Source: Zea mays (lineage: Eukaryota; Streptophyta; Magnoliopsida; Poales; Poaceae). From it: a stretch of 64,000 bases of DNA. Positions 44,315 through 55,827 of the stretch are shown in pieces (within the stretch, counting starts at the first letter, position 1; the number at the start of each line of letters is the position of its first letter). The notes under the pieces were generated by a model. It had not been told where the DNA came from. It made no database searches and worked only from the letters and a program-made list of their open reading frames with translations. Location of the stretch: positions 99,831,849 to 99,895,848 of the forward strand of contig NC_050104.1 in the NCBI RefSeq assembly GCF_902167145.1, read 5' to 3'. A program made the translations under genes and the position numbers.

Positions 44315-45475
44315 GCCGGGAATTTTGGGGGAATATTGCATGGTGAGTAAGAGATGGCCAAGCATTAATATATACATTCTGGATACGAAATATGGATTGG
44401 GAAGGAGGGCAATGGGTTTCTCCAAATAAAACCTCTTTTTGAAAGATTATGCGATGAAGGGTACTCACCCTCATCACCTTGGGAGTGGGATGATCAGGGA
44501 CTCCCTGGTTTAGGGGAGGGCCTAAGGTGTTGGCTCAGCTGGTTTAGGCGTGAGCAGAAGGATTGTCCCCTCATATAAGGACCGGTTTGTCATCTTCACT
44601 ACCTGTACTCTTTAATAGTACAACCACTCGAGACTGTGTGGGCAGTCACTCAATCCGAACTCGTGCGGTCCAACCCCAGGGTTAAGAAGGCTGGGGAGCA
44701 CCGGGAGGATAAGGAGGGGGAAAGTTTTGTCCGGTTTGGACATGGTGGTGGCCTGACTCCTTCCGGATAACCGTTAAGGTTAGGACGTACGAGTAAGGAA
44801 AGAGATCCGGCATTCGGGTCTCGCGACGGTGAGATCGCAGAAACCGGGCTAGTGGGTAAAGTGTACCCCTCTGCGCAGAGTTGAAACCTATTCGAATAGT
44901 CCGTGTCCACTGGTATGGACGAGTCTGGTATGGTATGGCAATTAGAGCTTTTTCTATGAGTTTCATGAAAAGGGGAATGTGTGAATAAATAGGTGTTAAG
45001 AAAGAAACTAAGGCCACGGGAGCGGGAAGCTCAGTGGTGGTTGAGTTTTGGGTTACTTTGAAGACTATGGGAAAACCTTCAAGTAACTGCCTTTCTCTAA
45101 GAAAATGATGAGTGACTACAACTCCACCAAATTGAGCATGTATATGATAGGTCTCTTTCTCTCTACGGGAGCGGGGTGGGCTTGCGGAATACCTAGTGTA
45201 TTCACCCAGATTTATTTATGTTTTTTAGCAGCCAAAGACTTCTTTTCTACTATGCTTGGTTGAGAGGGCTGTGTCTGCACCCAGTTCTGCCTGTGGCTTG
45301 GGCTAGTATATTTTTCTACTGCGCTCCTTAATTTGGCTCTCTAGAGCTTGTACCCCGGTATTGTAATAATTTTTATCTAAACTCTGTACTATTTGAAGTA
45401 AGGAATGTGTTTACTAGCCTCCTGGGACTAGTAATTGTATCACATTTGAGTCCCAAAGGATCGGGACGCTTCAGG

Positions 45476-45489
45476 TGGTATCAAAGCCA
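45476..45489 (+). other. Tekay-like primer-binding site
   Basis: TGGTATCAAAGCCA, two bases after the 5' LTR, close to the initiator-Met tRNA complement used by most plant gypsy elements. Confidence 0.85.
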
Positions 45490-45616
45490 TAGGACTGGCC
45501 GTAGGACGCAGCCCTGACCTTAAAAACTTGCCCTAAAAAGAAAATACCTCTTACCCCAAGAAAAGTTTTCTCTTCTCTTCCCCAATTTTAACAAGACCCT
45601 TCTTTTCCTATTCCAG

Positions 45617-46225
45617 ATGGAAGACTCTCTGGCCATTAGGACATCCTACTGCTCAGAGGTGGAAGGGTTCCCGCATCTCTTGCGAAGTTGTGCGCTTCGC
45701 ATGGGAATCTGCAAAAAGCCGGAATACGTCTGGACGGAGCATATCGAAGGCGGAATAGAGAAATGCTCTATGGCAGTCTACCTGGGAGAAAGCCGAAACT
45801 ATCCAAACCATCCTTCCTTCCAAGTCACTTTTACCGGATACCGTTTCCCAGATACTTGCCAAAATGTTGCCCGAAAAGCCCTCCGACAACTGTGTCAGAA
45901 CTACAACAAAGTGATCTTTGAAACCCCCCTTCGCTACTTTCCACCCAGCAACAAGAATACCCCCACCTGGAGGAAAAGACTTCAGGCCCTATCAGGAGGA
46001 GATCCTATTGAGAATGATCCCACCATTGTCTACATGGTCGGGTACCTTCACACCCTTGATAACCAATATGATGACCTCGCCCTCCACTGCACCTCCCTAA
46101 TCTCCCGGGTGGTAAGCCTGGAGCAAAAAGTCAGGGAACTTTCAGAAGAAAAGGCGTCCCTTCAAGAGAGCCTCTCAATAGCTGAAGGCGAAGAGACCAA
46201 TACCCGTGAAGCTTACCGCACCTAA
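45617..46225 (+). CDS. orf0-like extra ORF upstream of gag
   Basis: 202 residues with no gag or pol similarity. It has a globular N-terminal half (CALRMGICKKPEYVWTEHIE, FPDTCQNVARKALRQLCQNY) and a coiled coil at the C-terminus (LEQKVRELSEEKASLQESL). An extra ORF in this position is known for rice RIRE3/RIRE8-type elements; its function is not established. The next open frame (46228-46449) starts in another register and continues a basic/coiled-coil composition, so a 1-nt indel near 46215-46225 may have cut a longer protein of about 280 residues. Annotated as a CDS because it is open. Confidence 0.6.
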   Translation: MEDSLAIRTSYCSEVEGFPHLLRSCALRMGICKKPEYVWTEHIEGGIEKCSMAVYLGESRNYPNHPSFQVTFTGYRFPDTCQNVARKALRQLCQNYNKVIFETPLRYFPPSNKNTPTWRKRLQALSGGDPIENDPTIVYMVGYLHTLDNQYDDLALHCTSLISRVVSLEQKVRELSEEKASLQESLSIAEGEETNTREAYRT

Positions 46226-46227
46226 AA

Positions 46228-46449
46228 ATGGACTATGACAAGAAACTGAAGAAGCTCGCCCCCGCAAGAAAAATCCGCAAAAAGACCAAAAGCCAAGGAT
46301 GTCAGACTGAGCAGAAGGAAGAAAACCCTCCAAGGAACCCATCCGACACCGAAGAGATGTCCCTGGCCAGCCTTGATGACCTTCTCAAGGAATTTGGGGA
46401 CACTTTAGAGAAGGAGTTCGGGAGTACCCTAGATAGCACTCGTGTGTGA
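46228..46449 (+). pseudogene. Probable C-terminal continuation of the orf0-like gene
   Basis: 73 residues, Lys-rich (MDYDKKLKKLAPARKIRKK) then acidic (DDLLKEFGDTLEKEFG). It is adjacent to the previous ORF but in a different frame, which suggests one gene split by an indel. The stop is followed by about 100 bp and a CCCATGGCAG acceptor-like site before gag. Confidence 0.45.
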
Positions 46450-46558
46450 TGAGCTTGTGGTAGCAGTGTGTTGTGTTATGTAATGGCTTGATGTAATGAA
46501 TAAAATAACTAGTTAAAAAAATGGCATGTGCATAATAGTGACTCTTTTCCCATGGCAG

Positions 46559-49500
46559 ATGGCTTCGGATAAAACCACGCCTACCGCCTCCGGGATTGGA
46601 GCAAGACTTCCCCTAGGAGCTGAAGGAGAGGCTGGCGGAGAAGGGGGTGAGACCCACCTCCCCGCACCTCCGGAACTACCATTAGACCTAGCCCAAGTTC
46701 TGGCCAATCAAACCCGACTCATTGAAGTCCTCACTCGAAGTCTGGAAAACCAGCGCCCAGGTGGTGGAAGGCCACAGGACAGGATGGGAGAAGTTTTGAG
46801 ACTCAAGCCTCCCACGTTCGCGGGGTCCAGCAATCCCCTCGATGCAGATGACTGGCTTCGCACGATCAAGAGGAAGTTGGAAGCCATCGCTTGTCCCGAA
46901 AATCAGCGTGTTCAACAAGCAGCTCATCAGCTTTCAGGAATGGCTTTAGCATGGTGGGACACTTTCTCTGAAGCCGTTAGAGATGCTACTTGGGCAGAAT
47001 TCGATGCAGCTTTCCGTGAACACCACGTACCCTAGGGGATAGTTCAACTCAAGGAGGATGAATTCTGGGAGTTAACTCAAGGCGGAAGGACAGTCAGTGA
47101 GTATGTGCACAAGTTCACAGAGTTGGCCCGCTACGCGCCTGAGGATGTCAGCACCGAGGCCAGAAAAATGGCCCGTTTTCTGAGAGGATTAAGACCCAAG
47201 CTTAAGACCATCCTCGCCAGCCAAGACTTCCACAGCTACTCTCACCTCTCCAACAAAGCTATCCAAGTGGAAAGGGCAAAAGAGGAAGAAAAAGGGCACA
47301 TCAAGAGGAAATTCCAAGTCCTCCGAGCTCAACAGCAAGAACGTCACCAGAGAGCTCGACCCTTTGGGCTTCCACCCAGGGGACCAAGCTTCAATAAACC
47401 ATCTGGACCCACTCCATCACGCTACAGTCAGCAGAGTCAGAGCTCCCTTCAGGCACCCTCCGTTGCAAGCAACCAGCCGCCAGTAAACGCATGTTGGCAC
47501 TACGGAGACCCCAGTCATTTCAAGAACAACTGCCCTCAGTTGAAGGCACCCGGACCAACCTACTCCAACTCGGTGAATGGCCCCAAGATTCCATCGGCAC
47601 CAACCTCCAAGGCACTTCCTTCAAAAAGCCAGCAGAGCAGGACTCAGTATCAGGGCAGAGCCCGGGTCAACCACGTCGACGCTCAAGAAGCTCAGCAAGC
47701 CCCGGGAGTAGTGCTCGGTGAGTTCCTTGTTGAATTTACTCCCGCTACTGTGCTTTTTGATTCGGGAGCATCCCATTCTTTTATAGCCGCTAAGTTTGTG
47801 GAAAAGCATGGTATCCTCTCTACACCCCTAGCTATCCCTTTGGTCACCCGAACCCCGGGATCAGACCTCCTGTGCAAACTCAGGTGCTCCCAAGTCAGAA
47901 TTCTCTTAAGTGGGGTAGTGTTCCTGGCAGACTTAACCATCTTGCCATCCCAAGGAATTGATGTAATCCTAGGAATGGACAGGCTAGCTAAGCACAAGGG
48001 TATCATCAGCTGCGCAAGCAAGACTGTTCTCCTCACAGATCACCAAGGAAAGGCAGTTTCCTATCAAGCCCAACCGCCCGCAAACGATCCAATGATGTTT
48101 AATCTAACCGCAGAAAGCATGTCTGTAATCGAAGAGTTTGAGGATGTGTTTCTGGAAGAGTTGCCCGAGATGCCACCAGAAAGAGGAGTAGAGTTCTATA
48201 TAGATCTCATTCCCGGCACTGCGCCCATCGCAAAGAGACCATACCGCATGGCCCCCACTGAGTTGGCAGAATTGAAACTTCAGATTTCAGAACTACAGCA
48301 AAAAGGGTACATCCGTCCCAGTTCGTCTCCCTGGGGAGCACCCGTTCTTTTCGTTACCAAAAAGGATGGAAGTATGAGGATGTGTATTGATTATCGATCC
48401 TTGAACGAAATTACAATCAAGAATAAGTACCCTCTCCCTCGGATCGATGACCTCTTCGACCAACTGCAGGGAGCCAAATACTTCTCCAAGATAGACCTCA
48501 GGTTAGGGTATCACCAACTAAGGATCAAGGAAGCAGACATTCAGAAGACTGCATTCGTCACCAGATACGGGCAATATGAATTCACAGTGATGCCATTTGG
48601 GCTAACGAACGCACCCGCCTTTTTCATGAACCTCATGAATAAGGTATTTATGGAAGAATTGGATAAGTTTGTCGTGGTCTTTATCGACGACATCCTCATA
48701 TATTCCAAGAGTCGCAAGGACCACGAGCATCACCTTCGAATCGTCCTCGGAAGACTCAGAGCACATCAACTTTATGCTAAACTCAGCAAGTGTGAGTTCT
48801 GGTTAGAGAAGATAGCTTTCCTGGGGCATATCTTGACTGCAGAAGGGATAGAAGTGGACCCATCCAAGGTAGAAGTTGTTTCAAATTGGAAGCAACCATC
48901 CAACGTCAGTGAAGTACGAAGCTTTCTGGGAATGGCAGGGTATTACCGCCGCTTTATCAAGGGATTCTCCAGCATAGCAAAACCCATGACCGAACTTCTC
49001 AAAAAGGACAATAAGTTTGTGTGGACTCCCAAATGTGAGGAAAGTTTCCAAATCATCAAGGAGAAGCTTACAACCGCACCAGTTTTGACTCTGCCAGATA
49101 TACACCAGGATTTTGTCATCTTCTGTGATGCTTCCAAGCAAGGCATAGGGTGTGTCTTGATGCACAATGAGAAAGTCATTGCTTATGCATCTCGCTTACT
49201 CAAGCCGCACGAGCAGAACTACCCTACCCACGATCTGGAATTGGCAGCCATAGTGCACGCCCTAAAAATATGGAGGCATTATCTGATCGGGAACAAATGC
49301 CACATCTTCACTGATCACAAGAGTCTGAAGTACATCTTCACGCAACCGAACCTCAACCTCCGTCAAAGAAGATGGCTTGAATTGATCAAGGATTATGACC
49401 TCGAAATCCACTACCACCCCGGGAAGGCCAACGTGGTAGCAGACGCCCTCAGCCGAAAACCTTTCGGGATTAAAGGAACCAACTTTCTGGAAGATTGGAA

Positions 49501-50998
49501 GAAAGAATCAGCTCAGCTGAATGCATGTCTGGGAGACAACGGTAGCCTGGAAGTCAAGCCAAATCTAGAAGATCTCATATGCAAGGCTCAACGCCTGGAC
49601 GCCGAGACAGCCAGACTTATGGAAAGAGCTCGCAGGGAGCAACTTCCGGACCTTAGGACAGACGAGCAAGGAGTCCTCTGGTTCAAGAACCGCCTGTGTG
49701 TGCCAGTGGGAGAGGCACGAGAAACCCTGCTCAATGAAGCCCACAACTCAGCTTACTCTATCCACCCAGGGACCACCAAGATGTACCTAGACCTCAAGGC
49801 CAGATACTGGTGGAAAGGGATGAAGAAGGAAATAGCATAGTATGTGGCCCGATGTGACACCTGTCAGCGAACAAAGGCCGAACATCAGAAGCCTGCAGGC
49901 CTACTTCAACCCCTCCCAATACCCGAATGGAAGTGGGAAGAAATAGGCATGGATTTCGTAACCGGACTACCCAGATCACGGAAAGGAAATGATTCCATAT
50001 GGGTAATAATCGACCGTCTCACCAAGGTGGCCCACTTTGTTCCAGTAAAGACCACTTTTGGAGGAGCCGCCCTTGCCCGAATATATATTAAAGAGATAGT
50101 CAGGCTCCATGACATTCCACGGAAGATAGTATCAGATAGAGGAACGTAGTTCACTTCAAAATTTTGGAAGGGCCTTCAGCAAGCAATGGGCACCAAGCTA
50201 GATTTCAGCACCGCTTATCATCCCCAGTCAGATGGTCAAACCGAAAGAGTCAACAAGGTCCTCGAAGATTTACTCAGAGCCTGCGTGTTAACTTTCGACA
50301 GAGATTGGGAGTCCAGTTTGCCGTACGCCGAATTCTCGTACAACAACAGCCATCAGGCCAGCATCAAAATGTCACCATTCGAAGCACTGTATGGAAGAAA
50401 ATGCCAGACTCCCCTAATGTGGTCCAATGTGGGAGAAAGGACACTAGAAGGACCCGACTTTGTTAAAGAAGCCAAAGAAAAAGTCGCTTTAATCCGCAGG
50501 AGGTTACTTGAAGCTCAGAGTCGACAGAAGAGTTACACAGACAATAGGCGAAGGGAACTCAGATTTGAGGAAGGAGATTTCATTTATCTCAAGGTCTCCC
50601 CGATGCATGGTGTCAAAAGGTTCCAAATGAAAGGAAAACTGGCACCACGTTTCATCGGTCCCTACCCCGTCATTTCCCGAATAGGGCCCGCGGCATACCG
50701 TCTTGAGCTACCAGAATCCATGTCAGATATTCACAATGTGTTCCATGTGTCTCAACTCCGCAAATGCCTAAAGGTACCAGAAACCCGCATCGAGGCAGAT
50801 GTAATTCAGATTCAAAAGGATCTCCAGTACCGGGAAAAGCCAGTGAAGATTCTCGACTCAGCAGTCAGAAGGACCCGCAACTCAGAAGTGAAACTCTGTA
50901 AGGTTCAGTGGAGCAGAGATGGAGAAGAGGAAGCCACCTGGGAAAGTGAGGACTCTCTGAGGAAGGAATACCCTTACCTTTTCTCAAGCCCCGTCTGA
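46559..50998 (+). pseudogene. gag-pol: Tekay-like gag-pol polyprotein with three in-frame stops
   Basis: A single frame. Gag capsid (LKPPTFAGSSNPLDADDWL, ALAWWDTFSEAV). Zinc knuckle at about 47489, where the second Cys is Tyr ([14 protein letters not shown]). Protease [14 protein letters not shown] with [13 protein letters not shown] and the [10 protein letters not shown] catalytic motif. RNase H ([27 protein letters not shown]). Integrase with H-H-C-C (C at CDTCQ), core DFVTGLP, DRGT-stop-FTS and GQTERVNKVLED. C-terminal chromodomain (KVQWSRDGEEEATWE). In-frame TAG at 47033-47035, 49838-49840 and 50147-50149, the last two where Gln is usual. ATG at 46559 is chosen because it follows a splice-acceptor-like site and starts MASDKTTP. 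No frameshifts seen. The stops make it non-functional as read. Confidence 0.9.
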
Positions 50999-51018
50999 AT
51001 CTCGAGGGCGAGATTCCT

Positions 51019-51034
51019 TTAAGTGGGGTAGGTT
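51019..51034 (+). other. Tekay-like polypurine tract
   Basis: TTAAGTGGGGTAGGTT directly before the 3' LTR, the usual plus-strand primer of Del/Tekay elements. Confidence 0.8.
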
Positions 51035-51734
51035 TGTAGCATCCCAAAATCCTAACCCAGGTTTGAAACCCTAATCTACCCTTTCCCCTCCTTTCATCCT
51101 CTAATTCCAAGAACTCCCTTAGATTTTCTTTCATCATATGCATACACTTTGTTTGATCACAAGCACCTCACTTAGATTCTATTTTCTAACACCTAGATTA
51201 TCTACAAAATAAATTGTTCAAAAGAAAAAGATGCAAAAAGGGAAATAGGAATTAGAAAGTAAAAAGAAAAAGAGAAAAACCCTCCCCTCCCCCTGCTGGG
51301 CCGACTCCCGGCCCAAACCCGCGGCCTCCCCCCCCTCGCGCCCGCGCTCCGGCCTGCCTCCGCGCGCGCGCCAGCCCGCTCCGCACCCCGCCTCTCTCTC
51401 ACTGACAAGCCAGCCCCACCTGCCAGCCGCCCTCTCTCGCGCGCCCGCTCCCACTGGCAGACCGGCCCCACCGGTCAGCCGCTTCATCGTCCTCCCCACA
51501 TACGACGCCCCGCCGTCCCTTCACCGTCGTCCCTTCACCGTCGTCCCTTCACCGCCGTCCCCTCGCCGCACAGGAAGAGTTCGGCATCGCCCCGTCCTCC
51601 CCCCTTGACCAACGTCCTTGCCGGTACCGCCTCGCCGTGGCGTCTCATCGGCGGCGCTGTGCAGCATTTATGGCCGGCACTGTGCAGCTCGCCGGTGTCC
51701 GCCGAGCTCCGCCGCTCCCCTCCCCTCGGGCGCC

Positions 51735-51742
51735 TATAAAAG
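51735..51742 (+). promoter_or_regulatory. Tekay-like 3' LTR TATA box
   Basis: TATAAAAG at the position matching 43316. A possible read-out promoter toward the copia LTR. Confidence 0.75.
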
Positions 51743-52510
51743 GGTCGCCCCGAGCTCCTTCCCTGCACCGGCCTCGGCCACTCCCCTCCTCCCCTCACCC
51801 GAGCGCAATTCGCGAAGCGCCATCGTCATCCCCCTCTCCGGTGAGTCCTTTCCCCCTCCTCCCTCTCCCTCTCCGTTGGTCCAGCGAGAAATTAAGTGAG
51901 CCGAGCAGCTCCCTCATGAGGCCACGAACCCGAAGCACCACTTCCCAGCCCCCGTCCCCCACCCAGAGCCCACCGGCGGCGATCCCCGCCGTGGAACTCC
52001 GCCCCCTCCCCGTGGGCAGCCCCCTCCCAACCCCCTCTGACCGAATTGAGCCTACCCTTAGAATCGCCAGCCTCTGCCCGCGCTAAACCACCCCCCCTTG
52101 GACCGAGAACCGGGCCACCGGCGGCCAGCCCTTCTCCCTCGCTCGGCCGGTTCGCCATGCCGTCTGGCCGCAACGCCGTTTTCTCCCCCCCCCCCCCCCC
52201 CCGCCGCTCTCGCTGGCAAGTGGGCCCGCAGCGACGCCGTCACCCTCGCGCACCGCGCCGTCTCCCCCTCGCTCATGGGTCGCCGCTGGGCCGTAAGCGC
52301 TCCCGCGCGCGCGCTCACGCCCGGGGTGGGCCAAAAACCTTGTCCCCAGCCCAGGAAAGGAGAATTCTCTTTTCTTTTTCTTTTCCACCCTTTTTCCCAT
52401 TTAAATAGTGTTCTCAATATTTTATGCACCAAAAATTATCAAAAAGGATTTCCAAGGTAACATACCATAATGATGTTAGAAAATGACACACTATAATTAG
52501 TAAACCACAA

Positions 52511-52699
52511 TTGATGTATTGTTTTATTGCCTGTTTCCTAGAAGAAGCGGGGACCGCAGATCCGGAACCCGTAGCCCCGGAAGAAGGGCCGGAGCCCGAA
52601 CTTCCGGAAGTAGATCTTCTGTGCCAGGAGAGCTTCAATGAAGGCAAGTCCATCCTTCCCTTGATGCATAAATTACCTATTCTCTCTACCACTGCCTAG
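52511..52699 (+). CDS. Acidic 62-residue LTR-internal ORF (3' LTR copy)
   Basis: Same frame as 44126-44314, differing at the second residue (Met for Ile). See that entry; function unknown. Confidence 0.3.
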   Translation: MMYCFIACFLEEAGTADPEPVAPEEGPEPELPEVDLLCQESFNEGKSILPLMHKLPILSTTA

Positions 52700-55156
52700 G
52701 CCGGGAATTTTGGGGGAATATTGCATGGTGAGTAAGAGATGGCCAAGCATTAATATATACATTCTGGATACGAAATATGGATTGGGAAGGAGGGGCAATG
52801 GGTTTCTCCAAATAAAACCTCTTTTTGAAAGATTATGCGATGAAGGGTACTCACCCTCATCACCTTGGGAGTGGGATGATCAGAGACTCTCTGGTTTAGG
52901 GGAGGGCCTAAGGTGTTGGCTCAGCTGGTTTAGGCGTGAGCAGAAGGATTGTCCCCTCATATAAGGACCGGTTTGTCATCTTCACTACCTGTACTCTTTA
53001 ATAGTACAACCACTCGAGACTGTGTGGGCAATCACTCAATCCGAACTCGTGCGGTCCAACCCCAGGGTTAAGAAGGCTGGGGAGCACCGGGAGGATAAGG
53101 AGGGGGAAAGTTTTGTCCGGTTTGGACATGGTGGTGGCCTGACTCCTTCCGGATAACCGTTAAGGTTAGGACGTACGAGTAAGGAAAGAGATCCGGCATT
53201 CGGGTCTCGTGACGGTGAGATCGCAGAAACCGGGCTAGTGGGTAAAGTGTACCCCTCTGCGCAGAGTTGAAACCTATTCGAATAGTCCGTGTCCACTGGT
53301 ATGGACGAGTCTGGTATGGTATGGCAATTAGAGATTTTTCTATGAGTTTCATGAAAAGGGGAATGTGTGAATAAATAGGTGTTAAGAAAGAAACTAAGGC
53401 CACGGGAGCGGGAAGCTCAGTGGTGGTTGAGTTTTGGGTTACTTTGAAGACTATGGGAAAACCTTCAAGTAACTGCCTTTCTCTAAGAAAATGATGAGTG
53501 ACTACAACTCCACCAAATTGAGCATGTATATGATAGGTCTCTTTCTCTCTACGGGAGCGGGGTGGGCTTGCGGAATACCTAGTGTATTCACCCAGATTTA
53601 TTTATGTTTTTCAGTAGCCGAAGACTTCTTTTCTGCTATGCTTGATTGAGAGGGTTGTGTCTGCACCCAGTTCTGCCTGTGGCTTGGGCTAGTATATTTT
53701 TCTAATGCGCTCCTTAATTTGGCTCTCTAGAGCTTGTACCCCGGTATTGTAATAATTTTTATCTAAACTCTGTACTATTTGAAGTAAGGAATGTGTTTAC
53801 TAGCCTCCTGGGACTAGTAATTGAATCACATTTGAGTCCCAAAGGATCGGGACGCTTCATTAACACAACCTATGGACTAATGTGTTTGCTAGTGTTTATG
53901 TTTGTAGTTCACATGATGCTAAGGTTACTTGGACTAAGGCAATGAGGAAAGCTACACCTCAAAAGAAGACATTATGAAGATCAACAAGTATAAAGCAAGT
54001 CCAAGAACGAAGACAAGTGTTGCCACTGGCAGACTGTCCGGTGCCATACACCGGACTATCCGGTGCACCAGGGAGCAGTAGCCCAATGGCTCGTTCCAGG
54101 TGGCACTCGTGGAGAGAAGGCACTAGACTATCCTGTGTGACACGCGGACTGTCCGGTGTAAAAGCCTGCAGCGCCAACAGTCACATGCGGTGTTAGATCC
54201 AACGGCTAGGCACATTGGACAGGGGCACCGGACTATTCGGTGCACCATCGAAACTATCCGGTGTGCCGCAGAAAGCAACAACTTTTCATCTCCAACGGCT
54301 AGTTTTGTGTTGGGGCCTATAAATAACATCCCAACCGGCCATTTAAAGGTGTGGGAGCCCAAGCAACATACCAAGGCATATAGTAGACATTTCCAAGTGC
54401 TCATACACCTAAGTGCTTAATAGAATCACTCGGTTATAAGCGTAGGTGCTTTGCAAAGTGCTTAGGTTATTTACACTGCTTTAGCGCTTGCTCTAGGTGA
54501 ATCCTAGTTAGTTGAGTGAGTTTAGATAAACCACACAACCCCTCGGCTCTTGTGCGAGCCATTGTAATTGTACCGAGTGGGACGAGAGTCTTGCGAGACC
54601 GTGACAACCGCGTTTGTGTCACGGTCGCCACCGTGTACCGGAGGGAGTGAGGCACGCGGCGTTTTCAGCCAGAAGCTCGATAGTGGAGACGGCGGGGAGC
54701 GTCTGAGAGGAGCCAGAAGCGGAGCACCACTTGCGCGTGGAGAAGGCTCGTGACTCTCTACGGAGTTACTCAGCCGAGGTTCTTGGCCCTCGCGTGGGCT
54801 TCCCTTTGTGTAGGGGCACCAGCGAGGATTAGTCGGGACCTTGCGTGGTTCCAGATACCTCGGTAAAGATACCAGTGTCATCCACGAGAGTTTGTATCTC
54901 TACCTTGCTCTTTACCTTCCGCATTTACATTAAGCATTTAAGTTTCAATCTTGTATTCATACTTGTATTGTTTAGGATTGAAACTTAGACATTGCGATAG
55001 AGATAGCAACACTGAAACAAAACCTAGTTTGCACATTCTAGTTTGACTAATTACATAGGTTTTGCTCTAGGAATTTATTTGTGACCTAGTTTAGAGAAAG
55101 TTTTAGAAGTCCTAATTCACACCCCCTCTTAGGTGTCACCTGTTTCCTTCAATGGG

Positions 55157-55794
55157 CTCAATGGTCCATCACCTGGACCACTTGGCGTCTGCCCGACCGT
55201 GCTCACGCGCATCGAGCCTCGTGTGGCTCCGCAACCCCGCGCGTCTCATTTCTAGCCACGCGTCGGCTCCTCCACCCACGCAGCTAGAATGACTTTGCCT
55301 AGACTCTTGAATGCTTGAATGACTTTGCCTAGACTCTGGAATGACTTAATATTGTCTGGAAGCTAGAATGACTTAATATTGTCTGGAATGACTTAACTAA
55401 GAACAAAGAATGTCTAATAAAAACATGAAGAACGACTCAAAACAAAAATGACTTAATGTCTCCTAAAATGACTTAATGTTTATTTGAATGACGAATGAAT
55501 GAAAAACAAAGAATGACTTAATGTTTGTATGGACGTTGGAATGTTTGAATCAGAAGGAAAAAATGACTTAATAGGTGTGTGGGTCCGTGGAGCCGACGAC
55601 ACGTGCGGAGGGAGTCGCACGGTGGAAGGATCCACATGTGGCATGGAGGGAGCCACGTGGGGCGAGGAGTCACGCGGAGGGAGCCGCACGTGGGGTGTGC
55701 GGCTCGCGTGGGGGCGCGGCTTGCTTGGTCGGAGTGGGCGCGCTGGGTTGGTCTAGGTGATGGATCGTTAGGTGATGAATAGAGTATATATATA
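55157..55794. other. Right part of the possible TIR element, with AATGACTTAAT repeats
   Basis: GC-rich ends (55180-55260 and 55580-55750) surround an AT-rich centre with about eight AATGACTTAAT-type words (55340-55570). Frames at 55480-55782 are short and overlapping, and no family is recognised. Confidence 0.45.
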
Positions 55795-55827
55795 CTCCCT
55801 TCGTCATAATATATATGGCGTAACCAT
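55795..55827. mobile_element. Stowaway-like MITE end
   Basis: TA then CTCCCTTCGTCATAATATAT and GGCGTA, the standard opening of grass Stowaway elements. Cut off by CACTA-D 33 bp later; the other end is not in view. Confidence 0.55.

Larger units (their letters stand above)
42606..45473 (+). repeat. Tekay-like 5' LTR
   Basis: 2868 bp. GC-rich promoter region (42850-43980) with a TATA box, then an AT-rich U5-like half. It differs from the 3' LTR mainly by small indels in the GC-rich part. Confidence 0.93.
42606..53859 (+). mobile_element. Del/Tekay-type chromovirus (gypsy) with an extra upstream ORF
   Basis: 11,254 bp with LTRs 42606-45473 and 51035-53859 (TGTAGCATCC to GGGACGCTTCA). Perfect 5-bp TSD TTAAC (42601-42605 and 53860-53864). 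It has an iMet-type PBS, an extra ORF before gag, one-frame gag-pol with a C-terminal chromodomain, and a PPT. Long LTRs plus a pre-gag ORF resemble the rice RIRE3/RIRE8 type. I counted about 13 substitutions over the last 1.15 kb of the LTRs, so the insertion is relatively recent. Confidence 0.9.
51035..53859 (+). repeat. Tekay-like 3' LTR
   Basis: 2825 bp, partner of 42606-45473, with deletions in the GC-rich part and an 18-C run at 52185-52202 absent from the 5' LTR. Confidence 0.93.
42546..55151 (+). mobile_element. Solo LTR of a SIRE/Maximus-type copia element, split by the Tekay element
   Basis: Begins TGTAAGGAAAATGG at 42546 and ends TTTCCTTCA at 55151, with perfect 5-bp TSD ATGGG (42541-42545 and 55152-55156). 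Once the nested 11.3-kb element is removed it is about 1.35 kb with no internal region, so it is a solo LTR formed by LTR-LTR recombination. Related along its length to the LTR at 12879-14206. Confidence 0.9.
42511..55794. mobile_element. Possible TIR element hosting the solo LTR
   Basis: The arm 42511-42534 and the complement of 55771-55794 agree at 23 of 24 positions (ACTCTATTTATCACC core). Without the nested copia LTR and Tekay element the net length is about 0.67 kb. No TSD was found, and part of the arm is a TA run, so this is tentative. Confidence 0.35.

Noticed and set aside
45476..45489. tRNA-like sequence
   Set aside because: It is a primer-binding site complementary to a tRNA end; no tRNA cloverleaf is present here, and I found none elsewhere in the window.
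42606..53859. Reading the pre-gag ORF plus retroelement as a new virus or a host gene cluster
   Set aside because: LTRs, TSD, PBS, PPT, chromodomain and gag-pol order identify an ordinary Del/Tekay retrotransposon; no env-like gene is present.
55480..55782. Overlapping short frames with Gly/Arg-rich products
   Set aside because: Three frames open at once in GC-rich repeat-like sequence; no family signal.
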